Positions 1 to 11,229 of a stretch of DNA of 64,000 bases are shown here, one piece after another. This stretch comes from Balaenoptera acutorostrata (Eukaryota > Chordata > Mammalia > Artiodactyla > Balaenopteridae). A program made the position numbers and the translations under genes. The notes beneath the pieces were generated by a model that worked only from the letters and a program-made list of their open reading frames with translations, did not search any database and was not told where the DNA came from. How positions within the stretch are numbered: position 1 is the first letter of the stretch; the number at the start of each line of letters is the position of its first letter. Where the stretch lies: assembly GCF_949987535.1 (NCBI RefSeq), contig NC_080071.1, positions 25,752,236 through 25,816,235 on the forward strand. The letters run 5' to 3'.

Positions 1-152
1 ACAACTACTGAAGCCCACGCACCTAGAGCCTGTGCTCTGCAACAGAGAAGCCACCGCAATGAGAAGCCCGTGCACCGCAACTAGAGAAAGCCCACACACA
101 GCAGCAAAGACCCAACACAACCAAAAGTAAATAAATAAATTAATTAATTAAG
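1..152 (+). mobile_element. CHR-type tRNA-derived SINE, 3' part cut by window edge
   Basis: The segment matches the second half of the CHR SINEs found elsewhere in this window (AGCCTGTGCTC, then AGAGAAGCC, then GCAACTAGAGAAAGCCC, then AAGACCCAACACA) and ends in an AT-rich tail of AAAT and TTAA units. The tRNA-like 5' half lies outside the window. It is more diverged than the copies at 43855 and 55677, so it is probably an older insertion. Confidence 0.9.
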
Positions 153-889
153 TTAAAAAAATGGGAAATGTAATACCACTTTGTTCAGCTGTTATAAAGA
201 TTGGATGAAATACTACATTAAAGTTCTTAATACAGTGTCTAGTCATGGTAGAAACTCAACAAAGTTAGTAACAGTTATTATTATCCCTGCCATTAATATT
301 ATCATTATTATTACCAATAAAAATGACACAAAATCACCTCTTCCATCATCAAATATAAAATCCTAAGAATTAAAGCTATTTTCACAAATTAAGCTTATTT
401 CAGTGGCAGCAGACATTTGTGCATCCATTAAACAAATTTTATTGAACACATGCTATGTACCAAGCATGGGATGGTAAACAAAATGCACTTGGCCCATGAT
501 CTCATGGTGCTTTGATTCTTGTGAGGAGATTAAAAATATGCAAAAAGACAATTACAATAAATGGTGATTAGTGCTACCTCTGGAGGAGTAGAAGTGAATA
601 AGGAGCACCTCACCCAGACTTGCAAGGAAAGCTGAGTCTGGATATTGTAGTAAGAGTTAAATAAGGAAAGAGAAAGATACAATTTTTCTAGGAACGACAC
701 TATGAAGACTGAGAAACCACAGAATGTTATACATTCAAGTAACAGAAAAAAAGACAAGCGTGTTCAGATTTGCAGAATGTGGAAGGGAGGTAATAAATGA
801 AGTCAGAGAGGTAATTTTGAGCCAATATTCCAGGGTCTTGTAAATCTTCAGGAAGTGGGACTCTTCCTTAAGAGTAATGTACAAAGAAC
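153..889. other. Unique AT-rich DNA with a possible ancient repeat
   Basis: No supported gene. Around 405-600 there is a weak resemblance to the ancient mammalian repeat motif of the form 'ttattgaacacatgctatgtaccaagcatg', followed by an 'aca...aataaatggtgattagtgct' segment. I cannot assign a family. The short open frames here have no coding character. Confidence 0.4.
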
Positions 890-1440
890 AAATTAGAAAT
901 AGAATTACCATGCTATCCAGCAACCACACACCTGGGTATTTATCCAAAAGAATTGAAATCAGGATTTCAGAGAGATATCAGCATTTCCATGTTCACTGCA
1001 GCACTGTTCAGAACAGCTAAGATGTAGAAACAACTAAAACGTCCATCAACAGATGAATGGATAAAGAAAATACTGTATATACATACAATGGAATGTTATT
1101 CCATCTTAAAGAAGAACATTCTGCAATATGCAACAACATTTATGAACCTTGAGGACATGCTAAGTGAAAGAAGTCACAGACAAATACTGCATGACTCCAC
1201 TTATATGAGGTATCTACTGTAAAATAGTCAAATTCATAGAATCAAAGAGTAGGATGGTGGTTGCCAGGGACTCAGGGGAGAAGGAAACGGGGAGTCGCTA
1301 ATCAGTGGGTATAGTTTCAGTTAAGCAAGATGAATAAGCTCCAGAGATCTGCTGTACAACCTCATACCTATAGACAAAAATATTGTATTTAAAATTTTGT
1401 TAACAGGGTAGATCTCTTGTTAAGTGTTCTTACCAAAATA
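890..1440 (+). mobile_element. Old L1 (L1M-type) ORF2 3' end and 3'UTR
   Basis: On the plus strand the segment reads as a decayed C-terminal L1 ORF2. It contains the 'ccatcaacagatgaatggataaagaaaat' and 'acaatggaatgttattcc' motifs and then a region like 'gaggacatgctaagtgaaagaagtcacag'. It continues into an L1M-like 3'UTR ('ggatggtggttgccagggactcagggg'). Reading frames are broken throughout. It is a dead, old copy with no visible target-site duplication. Confidence 0.85.
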
Positions 1441-4019
1441 AGTTTTTTTTTTTTAAAGGAACAAACGCGGTTTACTGTTAAATTATACGTTTGACAAAGC
1501 TTTTTCAGAAGCACATTTCGTAAATCTAGAAATGCTTATAGAAAGCCCAAGATTTGAAATCTCCCGTGTAAGGAGCAGTAACGCACAGGACACCAGAACT
1601 TGACACGTCTTAAGCTTTTCAGCTCTGCACAGTATAATGTTTACTTTGAAAAAAATTTTTTAATACCAAGGTGTGCCAGTGGCTTTCCTAATGGGTTAAT
1701 GGTAAGTTTTGTCTCAGATGCAATGTATCAGAAATAAGATGTTTTCTTTTGTGAGTTGGGCTATCAACTGAACAGGGATAGAACTGTTCAGCTGGAAGCC
1801 ACTCACATGGTGACACCATGCTTGAGCACAAATGCTGACCTCTGTGTTGCTTCTAAAATGCCGCTTCCTTTCTCCACAGCCAATAAGGCCATATTTTTAT
1901 TTCCTTCAGTAACACATGATAGACTTCAGTGAGAAAAAGTAATTCTGCAGCAAATTCTGCAGGCAAGGAATTGAAGGAAATGGGATGTCCTGTCCATTAC
2001 TCATCTTAAGTCCAGGATAAAAGAAAACTGTGGCTTTAAGAAGAAATAGAGAAATTGAACCAAACTCATTCTGGATTTTAACTTTTAAAAGTCTCACTTT
2101 CTGCTGATTCAGTTGAATAAAGCATTTTGCCCTTTGCCTTCCACTCTTCTCAGTTCTTAATTTTTTTACTGTCATTCTATTCTACACACTGACCACTTAC
2201 ATTTCTTATTTTGAAACAATCATTGATTTTTACAGGGAAAAAAACTATCAGACACACCATTAATATCTTGAATAACTAATAAAAGTAAGGGACTTGAAAT
2301 TTTGCTTTCTGAGATTTTATCTATTTACCCACCTTAGAGAACTTGTAAACATAAAAGGTTCCAAGGAATACAATTCAAATCTTATAAATTTTGCTATTTG
2401 TATGGTATTCACACTAATCAGCTTATCTGATTATCTTAACTTAAATTTTCTTTTATATCTATTAACCCTTTCGATCTCTTAAAGATTTCCCATAAATTGT
2501 TGATACTTCCCTTTAGGCTTTAGGTTCTGTTCCTGCAATCACAGATTCGAATTAAGTCCTGAAAGCCTTTGTTAATTCAATAAGGGGTATTTCAGTAGAA
2601 AACAATGAGAGGTCCCTAAAGTACCATAAAATGTTACCTTTAGATTTAACATCAATACCTGCACTGGCCAAATGCTATCTCCGCAGATGAATCTTCCCAA
2701 CCAGAGATCTGTTCCCTAGTGTGTGGAGGATGGTCCTAGGGAAAGAGGGGTATATTCTGGGTAACAACATAGATTCGGCACATGGGAGATGCTTTCTCTC
2801 TTGGTAACTTCTGCTTTGTGGTGGGATTGCCTTAAGATTCATGCTAGTGGTCCTCGGATTCCTCAAAGTTCATTGTCTTTAGTAACTTTTCTTATCTGGC
2901 CAACTATAAACCTAACGTTTCCACTTCCCTTGTGAGTTTTTCTCTTTGGGTCTACTCGTAAAAAAATTTTTTTAAACCTTTTTTATTGAACTTAATAAAT
3001 ACAACAAATAATTATTGCATCATCCCTCAAAAATTCAGGGGTTGACAGGCCGTAAATCATAGGCCAACTAAAAAAAGACAAGAAGAAAGGTTAAACAAGA
3101 AACCACAATTTGAACAGATTAGCCTAACAAGTTAAACTGTATGCTGACAAAACTATAATGCTTGGATCATTAGCTTGTGGTAGTTGATTGAATTAAGAAT
3201 TGCTTATAAATTAAACATTTCTAATAATGTTACAAAACAAAAATAACATCTTAAAAAGTTTTCAGCTCCTCTTTAGGAACATTTTTGTCTCCCTGTGCTG
3301 TTTCTTATGAAATACTGAAAACAGCGAGTGGCTTTCGTCTCTTTGAACTTATCAGGTGTAGGCACTTTTCACTTAAGTAACGAGCCTTGATGATATCAAG
3401 TCCTCAAGACATGTACTGACTTAGGCACACTCAGAATAAATAAACGAAGAAAGAAAAAGAATGAAAGGACCAGGTGTTCTCTTGCTCACACCTATGGCAG
3501 GGAGAAAGAGCTCTAAGAGCAGACTATGAGACAGACACAGATGTGAGAACGCACGGTTGCTACCAGCAACTGCCATTCAGTAACGTCCATGGAGATAAAG
3601 TTTATAATGCATTACACTTTCAAATTACATTCTGACATAACATGTACATAAATCACTGAAACTTTAAAAATTAGCTTGTAATTTCTTCCTTTTTTGTTAA
3701 GTGGAGTCTCTGTTGTTAACAAAAAGTGTCCATAGTTGTGTGAGCATTCTTTTGGTGTTTGGGTTCTTGTGTGTTCATTTGGTGTGACTACTCATATATT
3801 TGTTAGCTTCTGCTGTCATATTCACGCTGTCAGTGATAAATCGAAATTGTTTGCCCCTGAAGAAACTCAAGCAAAACAGAATTGAAAAAGAGATGGAAGA
3901 GAGGAAAAGGAAGAAAAAAGAGCTAGAATGTTTTTGTGTTTGTTTTACTCAGAGTGCTCTAAATTAGTAGTAATGAAATATGCTGTACAACATGTTAGTT
4001 TATATTTAAGAAGGAATTG
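1441..4019. other. Unique non-coding DNA
   Basis: There is no supported gene, RNA or young repeat in this stretch. It is AT-rich with scattered poly-T and poly-A tracts. Open frames of about 60-90 codons lack splice signals, homology or codon bias that I can recognise. Confidence 0.5.
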
Positions 4020-4330
4020 GATGAAGGCAGTCAAAAGGTACAAACTTCCAGTTATAAGATCAATAAGTACTAGGGATGTAATGTACAACATGATCAATGT
4101 AATTATCACTGCTGTATGTTGTATGTGAAGAGAGCAAATCCTGAGTTCTCATCATGAAGAAAAATATTTTTTTCTTTTTCTTTCATTTTGTATCTATATG
4201 AGGTGGTATAAACTTGTGGCAATTATTTCATGATGTATGTAAGTAATTATGCTATACACCTTAAACTTATACAGTGCTGTATGTCAATTATATCTCAATA
4301 AAACTGGAAGAAAAAATTTAAAAATAATAA
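4020..4330 (+). mobile_element. Old L1 (L1MA/L1MB-like) 3'UTR end
   Basis: The segment follows the old L1 3'UTR layout: 'caaaaggtacaaacttccagttataagat', then 'gggatgtaatgtacaacatg', 'gagttctcatcatgaagaaaaa', and the terminal 'tatctcaataaaactggaagaaaaa'. It is plus-strand, 5'-truncated and diverged. The terminal A-rich run near 4310-4325 is the old tail. Confidence 0.85.
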
Positions 4331-6928
4331 GTACTATTTCCAAAATAGTATTACTTCTATATATAAAGAGAAATATCTGTGACTTATCACACTTAAGGAA
4401 TTACTTAACTTTGCATAGTCTGGAACATGAAATAACTCTGTAAGAAAAGGCTACCCAATGTTAAAAGTAGACAAGAAACCAGAATGAGGGTATTTTGAGA
4501 GCATGATGATAATTTATAAACCACCAAGAACCTGATTATATGCTTTCTTCCTACTTTAGGAAGCTTTGTTGTCAGATGGATTTCTAAATGTAAAACATTC
4601 ATCTCCCTTTTGGTTCTCTAAGTTGACCTCAGTTTCTCCAAAATTTTTGGACAAAATATTTCTGATCTTGCTTACAACGAGGCCATCTGCTGTAACCTCT
4701 ATACATGAAGTGTTAATGCCATCCTCATATTATCTCAGGACCAGTAACAAGGTGCATGACTACCTGACTTTGTATTGCCCATTATGGTTTTGAATTAACC
4801 AGACAGGGTAGAGGAAAAGTTAGGAAGTAAAAAATGAAATATTTAAAAATTAGTGAAACTGGGAAAATAGCTTAGAATAACATTACTTAGAACACTTCGT
4901 TTCACCTTTCCAAAGCAAATTCACAACCCCTCATCCAAAACCTTTGGATTCATTGTGTTTCAGAATAAAGACTTTCTTTTTTTCAATTTTGGAAAGTAAT
5001 ATAGTGCCTTCACTACATATTAGGGAAGACTCACAGCAGGTTCTATGACAACATTCTATAATCAAGCACATTAATAAAACTGTAACAAAATAGTTGATTA
5101 ATCACACTAAGTAGAATAAAAACTGTCAATAGCACACGACTGCTCTGGTTAGGTTTTGCTGCCAAATGAGTTAATTGTTTGGCTTTCGATGGTTTTGTAC
5201 ACCAGATTGTGGATAATAAGTGGTAGACCCATAACTGTTCTTCTTCTAGATATTTTGAAGGTAATTCTTTCATGATAGATGCAAATATTAATATAACTTT
5301 AATAAAATCCCCAAAACTTGTTGGCTTGAGTCCTTAACATTTAGTTACTGAAATCTTCTATTTGAATAGAGGTTTTTTTTACTCAGAAAAGGAAAACTTT
5401 CTTTGATGTCTTCAAGTGGCTTAAAGATTACAATACAGGTGCCAGAGTAGCTATTCTCTACTTCTCCTGAAGACAGGACCAATTAAAGTGACATAAGGCT
5501 TCAGGAGATTGGACTGAAAGAACACTTACTAACATGCTATGACTTTTAGGAACTGTAAGACATTAAAGGAAAGTGGTCATAGATGCTTAGAAAATAGTCC
5601 TTTCCATACATAGAAAAAGAAAAATACAGACAATTGTCTATCTGGAATGGTTATATTCAGTTTATAGTTAAGGGAATGAGCCCACTGTATTTTTGATACA
5701 ATAATAACATTTTCAAACCATGTATCCTGACGTGGAGAGACCCATCACTGTCACTTCATTAATACCAGCGTTTTGCCTGTTGCCTTACATTAGTCACGCC
5801 CACCATCCAGAATAGATCCATCAGACCATCAGTACAAAACGGTGACCGTGTGGCTAGTCTACTACTGTATTTCCACTTACAAGTCTTTATATTTATCAGC
5901 TTAACATGTGGTTAAAGTGTCTTATTTAAGAAAAATATATCGTTGACAATAACAGAGTAATTACACAGTCATTGCTTCAATCTGGCTATATAAATCATTG
6001 TGATTTAACCTACAGTAGTAATAAAAATAAATGATATTGTTTTCAGTTCATTACTGCTGATCTAATAAAATGTAATGAATTAAGAAATTTCCTGAGTGAA
6101 ACAGACTCATAAAAATAACAATTTACTAATGGCGCTGTAATACTCAATGTGAATGAATAAAGAAAAATAAGCATTATAATAAAAACATATCTTTAAGAAA
6201 ATGTCTTTCCCATTTCTTTCATCCCGTCTTCTAGTGCAAATGTATGTTTTGATGGCATCCATAGAGATCATTACCAGGAACTATAATCTCAAAAAGATTG
6301 CTTGTTTATATGAAAATTATAATAAAAATTCCAGGAACTTAAGAGTTTCTGGGTAGCCTATATGAATTTAAGGAGAAAGACATATTCCATCTTCTGGGAA
6401 TGCTTATGTGCCAAGAACTAACTCTTATTAATGAGCCAACATTCAGAAAGGGAAAATCTACTCCTCCTCCCTTTATATTGTATTCTAGAAGAGTCATTCC
6501 AACTTTCCCTTATTGGGTGGCTGATTTCTAGACTAGAGTCTCCCTCTCTCTCCCCACCTCCCTCCTCCCTAACCTTCAACCCTGCCCCTTTTGCACATGT
6601 ACCCACAAACAGTCATAGCAGGAACACTTGGTCTTCTCCTTCTCATACCAAAGGTAAAGAAATTATTTAAAATTTATATTTCTATATGGCTTTTACTTCA
6701 AAACATAATTACATGAATTTCAGTCAGTACGGTTTAAGTTCCTAATTGAATTACTACATTCCTTGATAATACATTGCTCTTTTTTTCTGTTTATAAAAGT
6801 GATGTATGTTAATTGTGGAAGGAGAAAATAGACATGACTCAAAAGCCCCCTGCTTTGTAATAATCACTCAGTATTTGGCATATTTACACTCTTCAAGCCA
6901 CACATTCTGATGTGCAAAAAATACTGCT
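4331..6928. other. Unique AT-rich non-coding DNA
   Basis: I see no supported gene, RNA or clear mobile element. A C/T-rich patch lies at about 6530-6600 and accounts for the overlapping 60-80 codon open frames on both strands there. Confidence 0.5.
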
Positions 6929-6957
6929 CTTTCTTTTCTTTTCTTTTCTTTTTCTTG
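6929..6957 (+). repeat. (TTTTC)n pyrimidine microsatellite
   Basis: Several consecutive TTTTC units, slightly interrupted. Confidence 0.9.
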
Positions 6958-8998
6958 TCTGCAACTATTCTTCCTTTATGACTTTGAGTTCCCATTTCAC
7001 CAGACTGGCAGGCAGACAAACTTGACTTTGGTTCTTCCTTAAATCTCCTATCTCCCCTAGGGTTCTATCATGGTTCCTGGGTCATACACAGCATTAAGAC
7101 AGCAAGGGTCCCACTGGCTGTTGATCATACAGGATACTGCTGATGAGTGATCACAGCTGACTGTTGGTGTGATCATTGAAAAAGTCAGGAAGAGTGAGAG
7201 TCATACAAAATGACACACACATACCTAAAACGGTTTATTTTAACTGAAAACAAAGACAAAGGCATAAATATTTAGTAATATCTTGACATGGAACCAAAAC
7301 TTTTCCTATGACTATCTCATCCTTGAAGGTATTTTCATATAATCTGTCCTGTATGGTCTACAATTTCAAGTATTGGTTTCTTAAAAGTGATATGAAAACT
7401 TAAAGATGTGTATAATCTGAGTGAGAATTATTTTAAAATTTTACTTTACCCCACATTTTAAAAATATTGTATCACCTGTGTGTAATTAAATACAATCTGT
7501 TTTTAGAGATTCACCATTATTTAATCTTTCTAAGCCATCAGCTTTGTTTTTTTCAGAATAACACTTTATTTTCACATTCTATCAGTTTATATAAAATTTA
7601 ATTAAATTATTTAATTACAACTGTAAGTTCAAATGGCATAAAGAGATCTTTGAACACTTACATAACTCATGTTTGGTGAGCAGACAGTTTAAAGGGTGAG
7701 AGTAGAAGTAGTAAGCCTAACAACCTCAAGCATTCTCTGTGGGGTGCAATTCTGTGACTAATTTTATGGAGGGAATAGTAGTATTGAGTTAATCCAGTGA
7801 GTTGGTTAAATAAAAGTTATCTAAGAAAATTCTACTGTGTACTTTGCATAAATTGTCATCATTTTAATAGAATTCTGTTTATTCCATCTAATACTACATT
7901 ATATATAAATATGCCATAGGTTGAAATGGTCCTCAGAAATGTAATTTCTAACACTTTTATGAGGTTTAACAGCTGCCATCAATACAATTTAACCATTCCA
8001 CTACTGGTTGAAATGAGAATATTTCAAATAACAATTTCACATTATTGTTAGAATAATTTTAGAAGTGTAACTATTGAAGCAGGTGGAATACATATTTTTA
8101 AATATTCTTAATACCTATTTCCAAATTACTCTTGAGAAAGCACTTTTTACATACCTACTATTAGGGGCAGAGGGTCTTTTATGGAATATTTGCCCAGGCA
8201 TTATTTTGTCTATTTTTAATAATTTGGTAAGCAAAGACTTCTATTTCTCTTTTAATTTTAATTTCTTTAATTATTTGTGAGATAAAACATTGAAATATAT
8301 CTAACGTTATTGATGTATTCTACGCAATACTTATTATTGTTTCACATTATTCTACTGGAGTTTTTATTAATTTTCTTATTGACTTGTATATACTCTGTTC
8401 ATATATGGAAAAGTCTTTGTCTATTACATTTTAAGACTTTTTTTCAGAAATTTTGATTTAATTTTATCTGTTGTTATTAATGTTTAGAAATATGTTATTT
8501 TATATAGCTAAATCCATCAGTCTTATTCTTTGTATATTTTTAAAAAATTTTAATGGATGTTCAGCCTTTTGAAATCAAATACACACCCATATTTTCTTCT
8601 ACTTTAATTATTAAATGATTACATTATTAAATTAATTTACTAAAATAGCAAGTTAAATACATTAAATATCGTTTATTAATTATTTAATTATTCGAGATTT
8701 TACTTTGCATTGTTTTAATTGGGCATTTCCTATTTGTAACTATAATTGTTTTTTAACCAATGAATTGTGATTCCATTACTACAATAATACACATACACTA
8801 ACATGTATATACACACATATATAAAAATCAGTACTTGCTAATATATGCCTTCTATATTGAGTACTTAAAAATCTGCCCATTTTTTTACAATCAATGATAA
8901 TTTAATCTCTTTTTATGCCTATGTTCTGATTTCTGTTTAATACCTTATAACACAGATAAACATTTCTCGGACAAAGTTGGGTAATTAGAACAAAAAAA
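6958..8998. other. AT-rich DNA, possibly very old L1 remnants at 8070-8700
   Basis: There is no supported gene. The part from about 8070 to 8700 resembles antisense late ORF2 of very old L1 ('ttattgacttgtatatactctg' followed by 'aaaagtctttgtctattac'). Decay is too great for a firm call. The rest looks unique. Confidence 0.35.
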
Positions 8999-9796
8999 AT
9001 TATCTGTCTTCTGCCTCACTTATTCTGCTATTGGTTCCTTCTAGAGAATTTTAAATTTCATTTATTGTGTTGTTCATCATTGTTTGTTTGCTCTTTAGTT
9101 CTTCTAGGTCCTTGTTAAATGTTTCTTGTATTTTCTCCATTCTATTTCCAAGATTTTGGATCATCTTTACTATCATTACCCTGAATTCTTTTTCAGGTAG
9201 ACTGCCTATTTCCTCTTAATTTGTTTAGTCTGAGGGGTTTTTACTTTGCTCCTTCCTCTGCTGCATATTTCTCTGTCTTTTCATTTTGCTTAACTTACTG
9301 TGTTTGGGGTCTCCTTTTTGCAGGCTGAAGGTTCGTAGTTCCCGTTGTTCTTGGTGTCTGCCCCCAGTGGCTAAGGTTGGTTCAGTGGGTTGTGTAGGCT
9401 TCCTGGTGGAGGGGACTGGTGCCTGCGTTCTGGTGGATGAGGCTGGATCTTGTCTTTCTGGTGGGCAGGTCCACGTCTAGTGGTGTGTTTTGGTGTGTCT
9501 GTGAACTTAGTATTTTAGGCAGCGTCTCTGATAATGGGTGGGTTTGTGTTCCTGTCTTGCTAGTTGTTTGGCATGGGGTGTCCAGCACTGGAGCTTGCTG
9601 GTCATTGAGTGGAGCTGGGTCTTAGCATTGAGACGGAGACATCTGGGAGAGCCCTCACCGATTGATATTCCTTGGGGCTGGGAGGTCTCTGGTGGTCCAG
9701 TCCTGAACTTGGCTCTCCCACCTCAGAGGCTCAGGCCTGACACCAGGCCGGAGCACCAAGACCCTGTCAGCCACCTGGCTCAGAAGAAAGGGGAGA

Positions 9797-9838
9797 AAAA
9801 AAAAAGAAAGAAAGAAATAAAATAAAATAAAATAAAAT
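9797..9838 (+). repeat. A-rich (GAAA)n/(AAAAT)n tract inside the L1 5'UTR
   Basis: A run of A, then GAAA units, then AAAAT units, inside the L1 5' region. On the element's own strand it is a T-rich tract. It creates the long K-rich and F-rich spurious frames here. Confidence 0.85.
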
Positions 9839-11205
9839 GTTATTAATATAAAAAATTTTAAAAATATTAAACAAAAAATTAAAAAGTGATTAAAAAAAAG
9901 AAGAGATAACCAAACCAATAAACAAATCCACCAATGATAACAAGCAGTTAAAACTATACTAAGATAAACTTCAAAATCAGAAACTACTCAGTCACATACA
10001 GCAAACCCAAAGTCTACAGTTGCTCCCAAAGTCCACTGCCTCAATTTTGGGATGATTCGTTGTCTATTCAGGTATTCCACAGATGCAGGGTACATCAAGT
10101 TGATTGTGGAGATTTAATCCGCTGTTCCTGAGGCTGCTGGGAGAGATTTCCCTTTCTCTTCTTTGTCCGCACAGCTCCTGGGGTTCAGCTTTGGATTTGG
10201 CCCCGCCTCTGCATGTAGGTCACTCTCTGGTGTCTGTTCTTCACCCAGACAGGAGGGGGTTAAAGGAGTGGCTGATTAGGGCACTCTGGCTCATTCAGGC
10301 CTGGGGGGAGGGATGGGTACGGAATATGGGTCAAGCCTGCAGCGGCAGATACCAGCCTGACATTGCTACAGCCTGAGGCATACTGTGTGTTCTCCCGGGG
10401 AAGTTGTCCCTGGTTCACAGGACCCTGGCACTCGCGGGCTGCACAGGCTCCGAGGAGGGGAGGTGTGGATAGTGACCTGTGCTTGCTCACAGGCTTCTTG
10501 GTGGTTGCAGCAGCAGCCTTAGCGTTTCATGCCTGGCTCTGGTGTCCGTGCTGATAGCCGTGGCTCATGCCCGTCTCTGGAGCTCATTTGGGTGGTGTTC
10601 TGAATCTCCTCTCCTCGTGCACCCCAAAACAATGGTCTCTTTACTCTTGGGCAGTTCCAGACTTTTTTCCAGACTCCCTCCCGGCTAGCTGTGGCACACT
10701 AGCCCCCTTCAGGCTGTTTTCACGCAGCCAACCCCAGTCCTCTCCCTGGGATCTGAACTCTGAAGCCCGAGCCGCAGCTCCCAGCCCCGCCCGCCCCGGC
10801 GGCTGAGCAGACAAGCCTCTCGGGCTGGTGAGTGCTGCTCGACACCGATCCTCCGTGCGGGAGTCTCTCCGCTTTGCCCTCTGCACCCCTGTGGCTGCGC
10901 TCTCCTCCGTGGCTCCGAAGCTTCCCCCCTCTGCCACCCGCAGTCTCCACCTGCGAAGGGGCTTCCTAGTGTGTGGAAACTTCTCCTTCACAGCTCCCTC
11001 CCAGAGGTGCAGGTCCCATCCCTATTCTTTGTCTCTGTTTTTTCTTTTTTCTTTTGCCCTACCCAGGTACGTGGGGATTTTCTTGCCTTTTGGGAAGTCT
11101 GAGGTCTTCTGCCAGCGTTCAGTAGGTGTTCTGTAGGAGCTGTTCCACATGTAGATGTATTTTTGATGTATTTGTGGAGAGGAAGTTGATCTCCATGTCT
11201 TACTC

Positions 11206-11221
11206 CTCCGCCATCTTGAAG
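11206..11221 (-). promoter_or_regulatory. YY1-type site in the L1 5'UTR
   Basis: The minus strand carries CAAGATGGCGG within the first 20 bases of the element. This matches the YY1 core AAGATGGC, which directs accurate start-site choice in human L1. The match is direct; function in this species is inferred. The downstream GC-rich 5'UTR (10640-10960) contains many CpGs. Confidence 0.6.
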
Positions 11222-11229
11222 GTCCTCCT

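Larger units (their letters stand above)
8999..11227 (-). mobile_element. Orphan 5' end of a cetartiodactyl L1: 5'UTR plus partial ORF1, no ORF2 or 3' end
   Basis: Read on the minus strand, the element starts near 11227 with the L1 5' terminus (GAGGACCTTCAAGATGGCGG). It runs through a GC-rich 5'UTR (about 10960-10100) and an A/T-rich spacer with (AAAAT)n. The pre-ORF1 segment follows ('ggctgacagggtcttggtgctccgg'), then ORF1 from its start near 9283 (MKRQRNMQQRKE...). ORF1 is frameshifted within its first 20 or so codons. It is legible only to about residue 90 (a SRISEAEDR-like stretch), and all L1 similarity stops near 9000. There is no poly-A tail and no target-site duplication. It sits at the edge of older L1M sequence, which resumes at about 11230. 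Confidence 0.88.

Noticed and set aside
10641..10991. Open frames of about 80-116 codons in GC-rich DNA, resembling a CpG island with a gene
   Set aside because: The sequence is the L1 5'UTR in antisense, which explains both the GC/CpG content and the frames.
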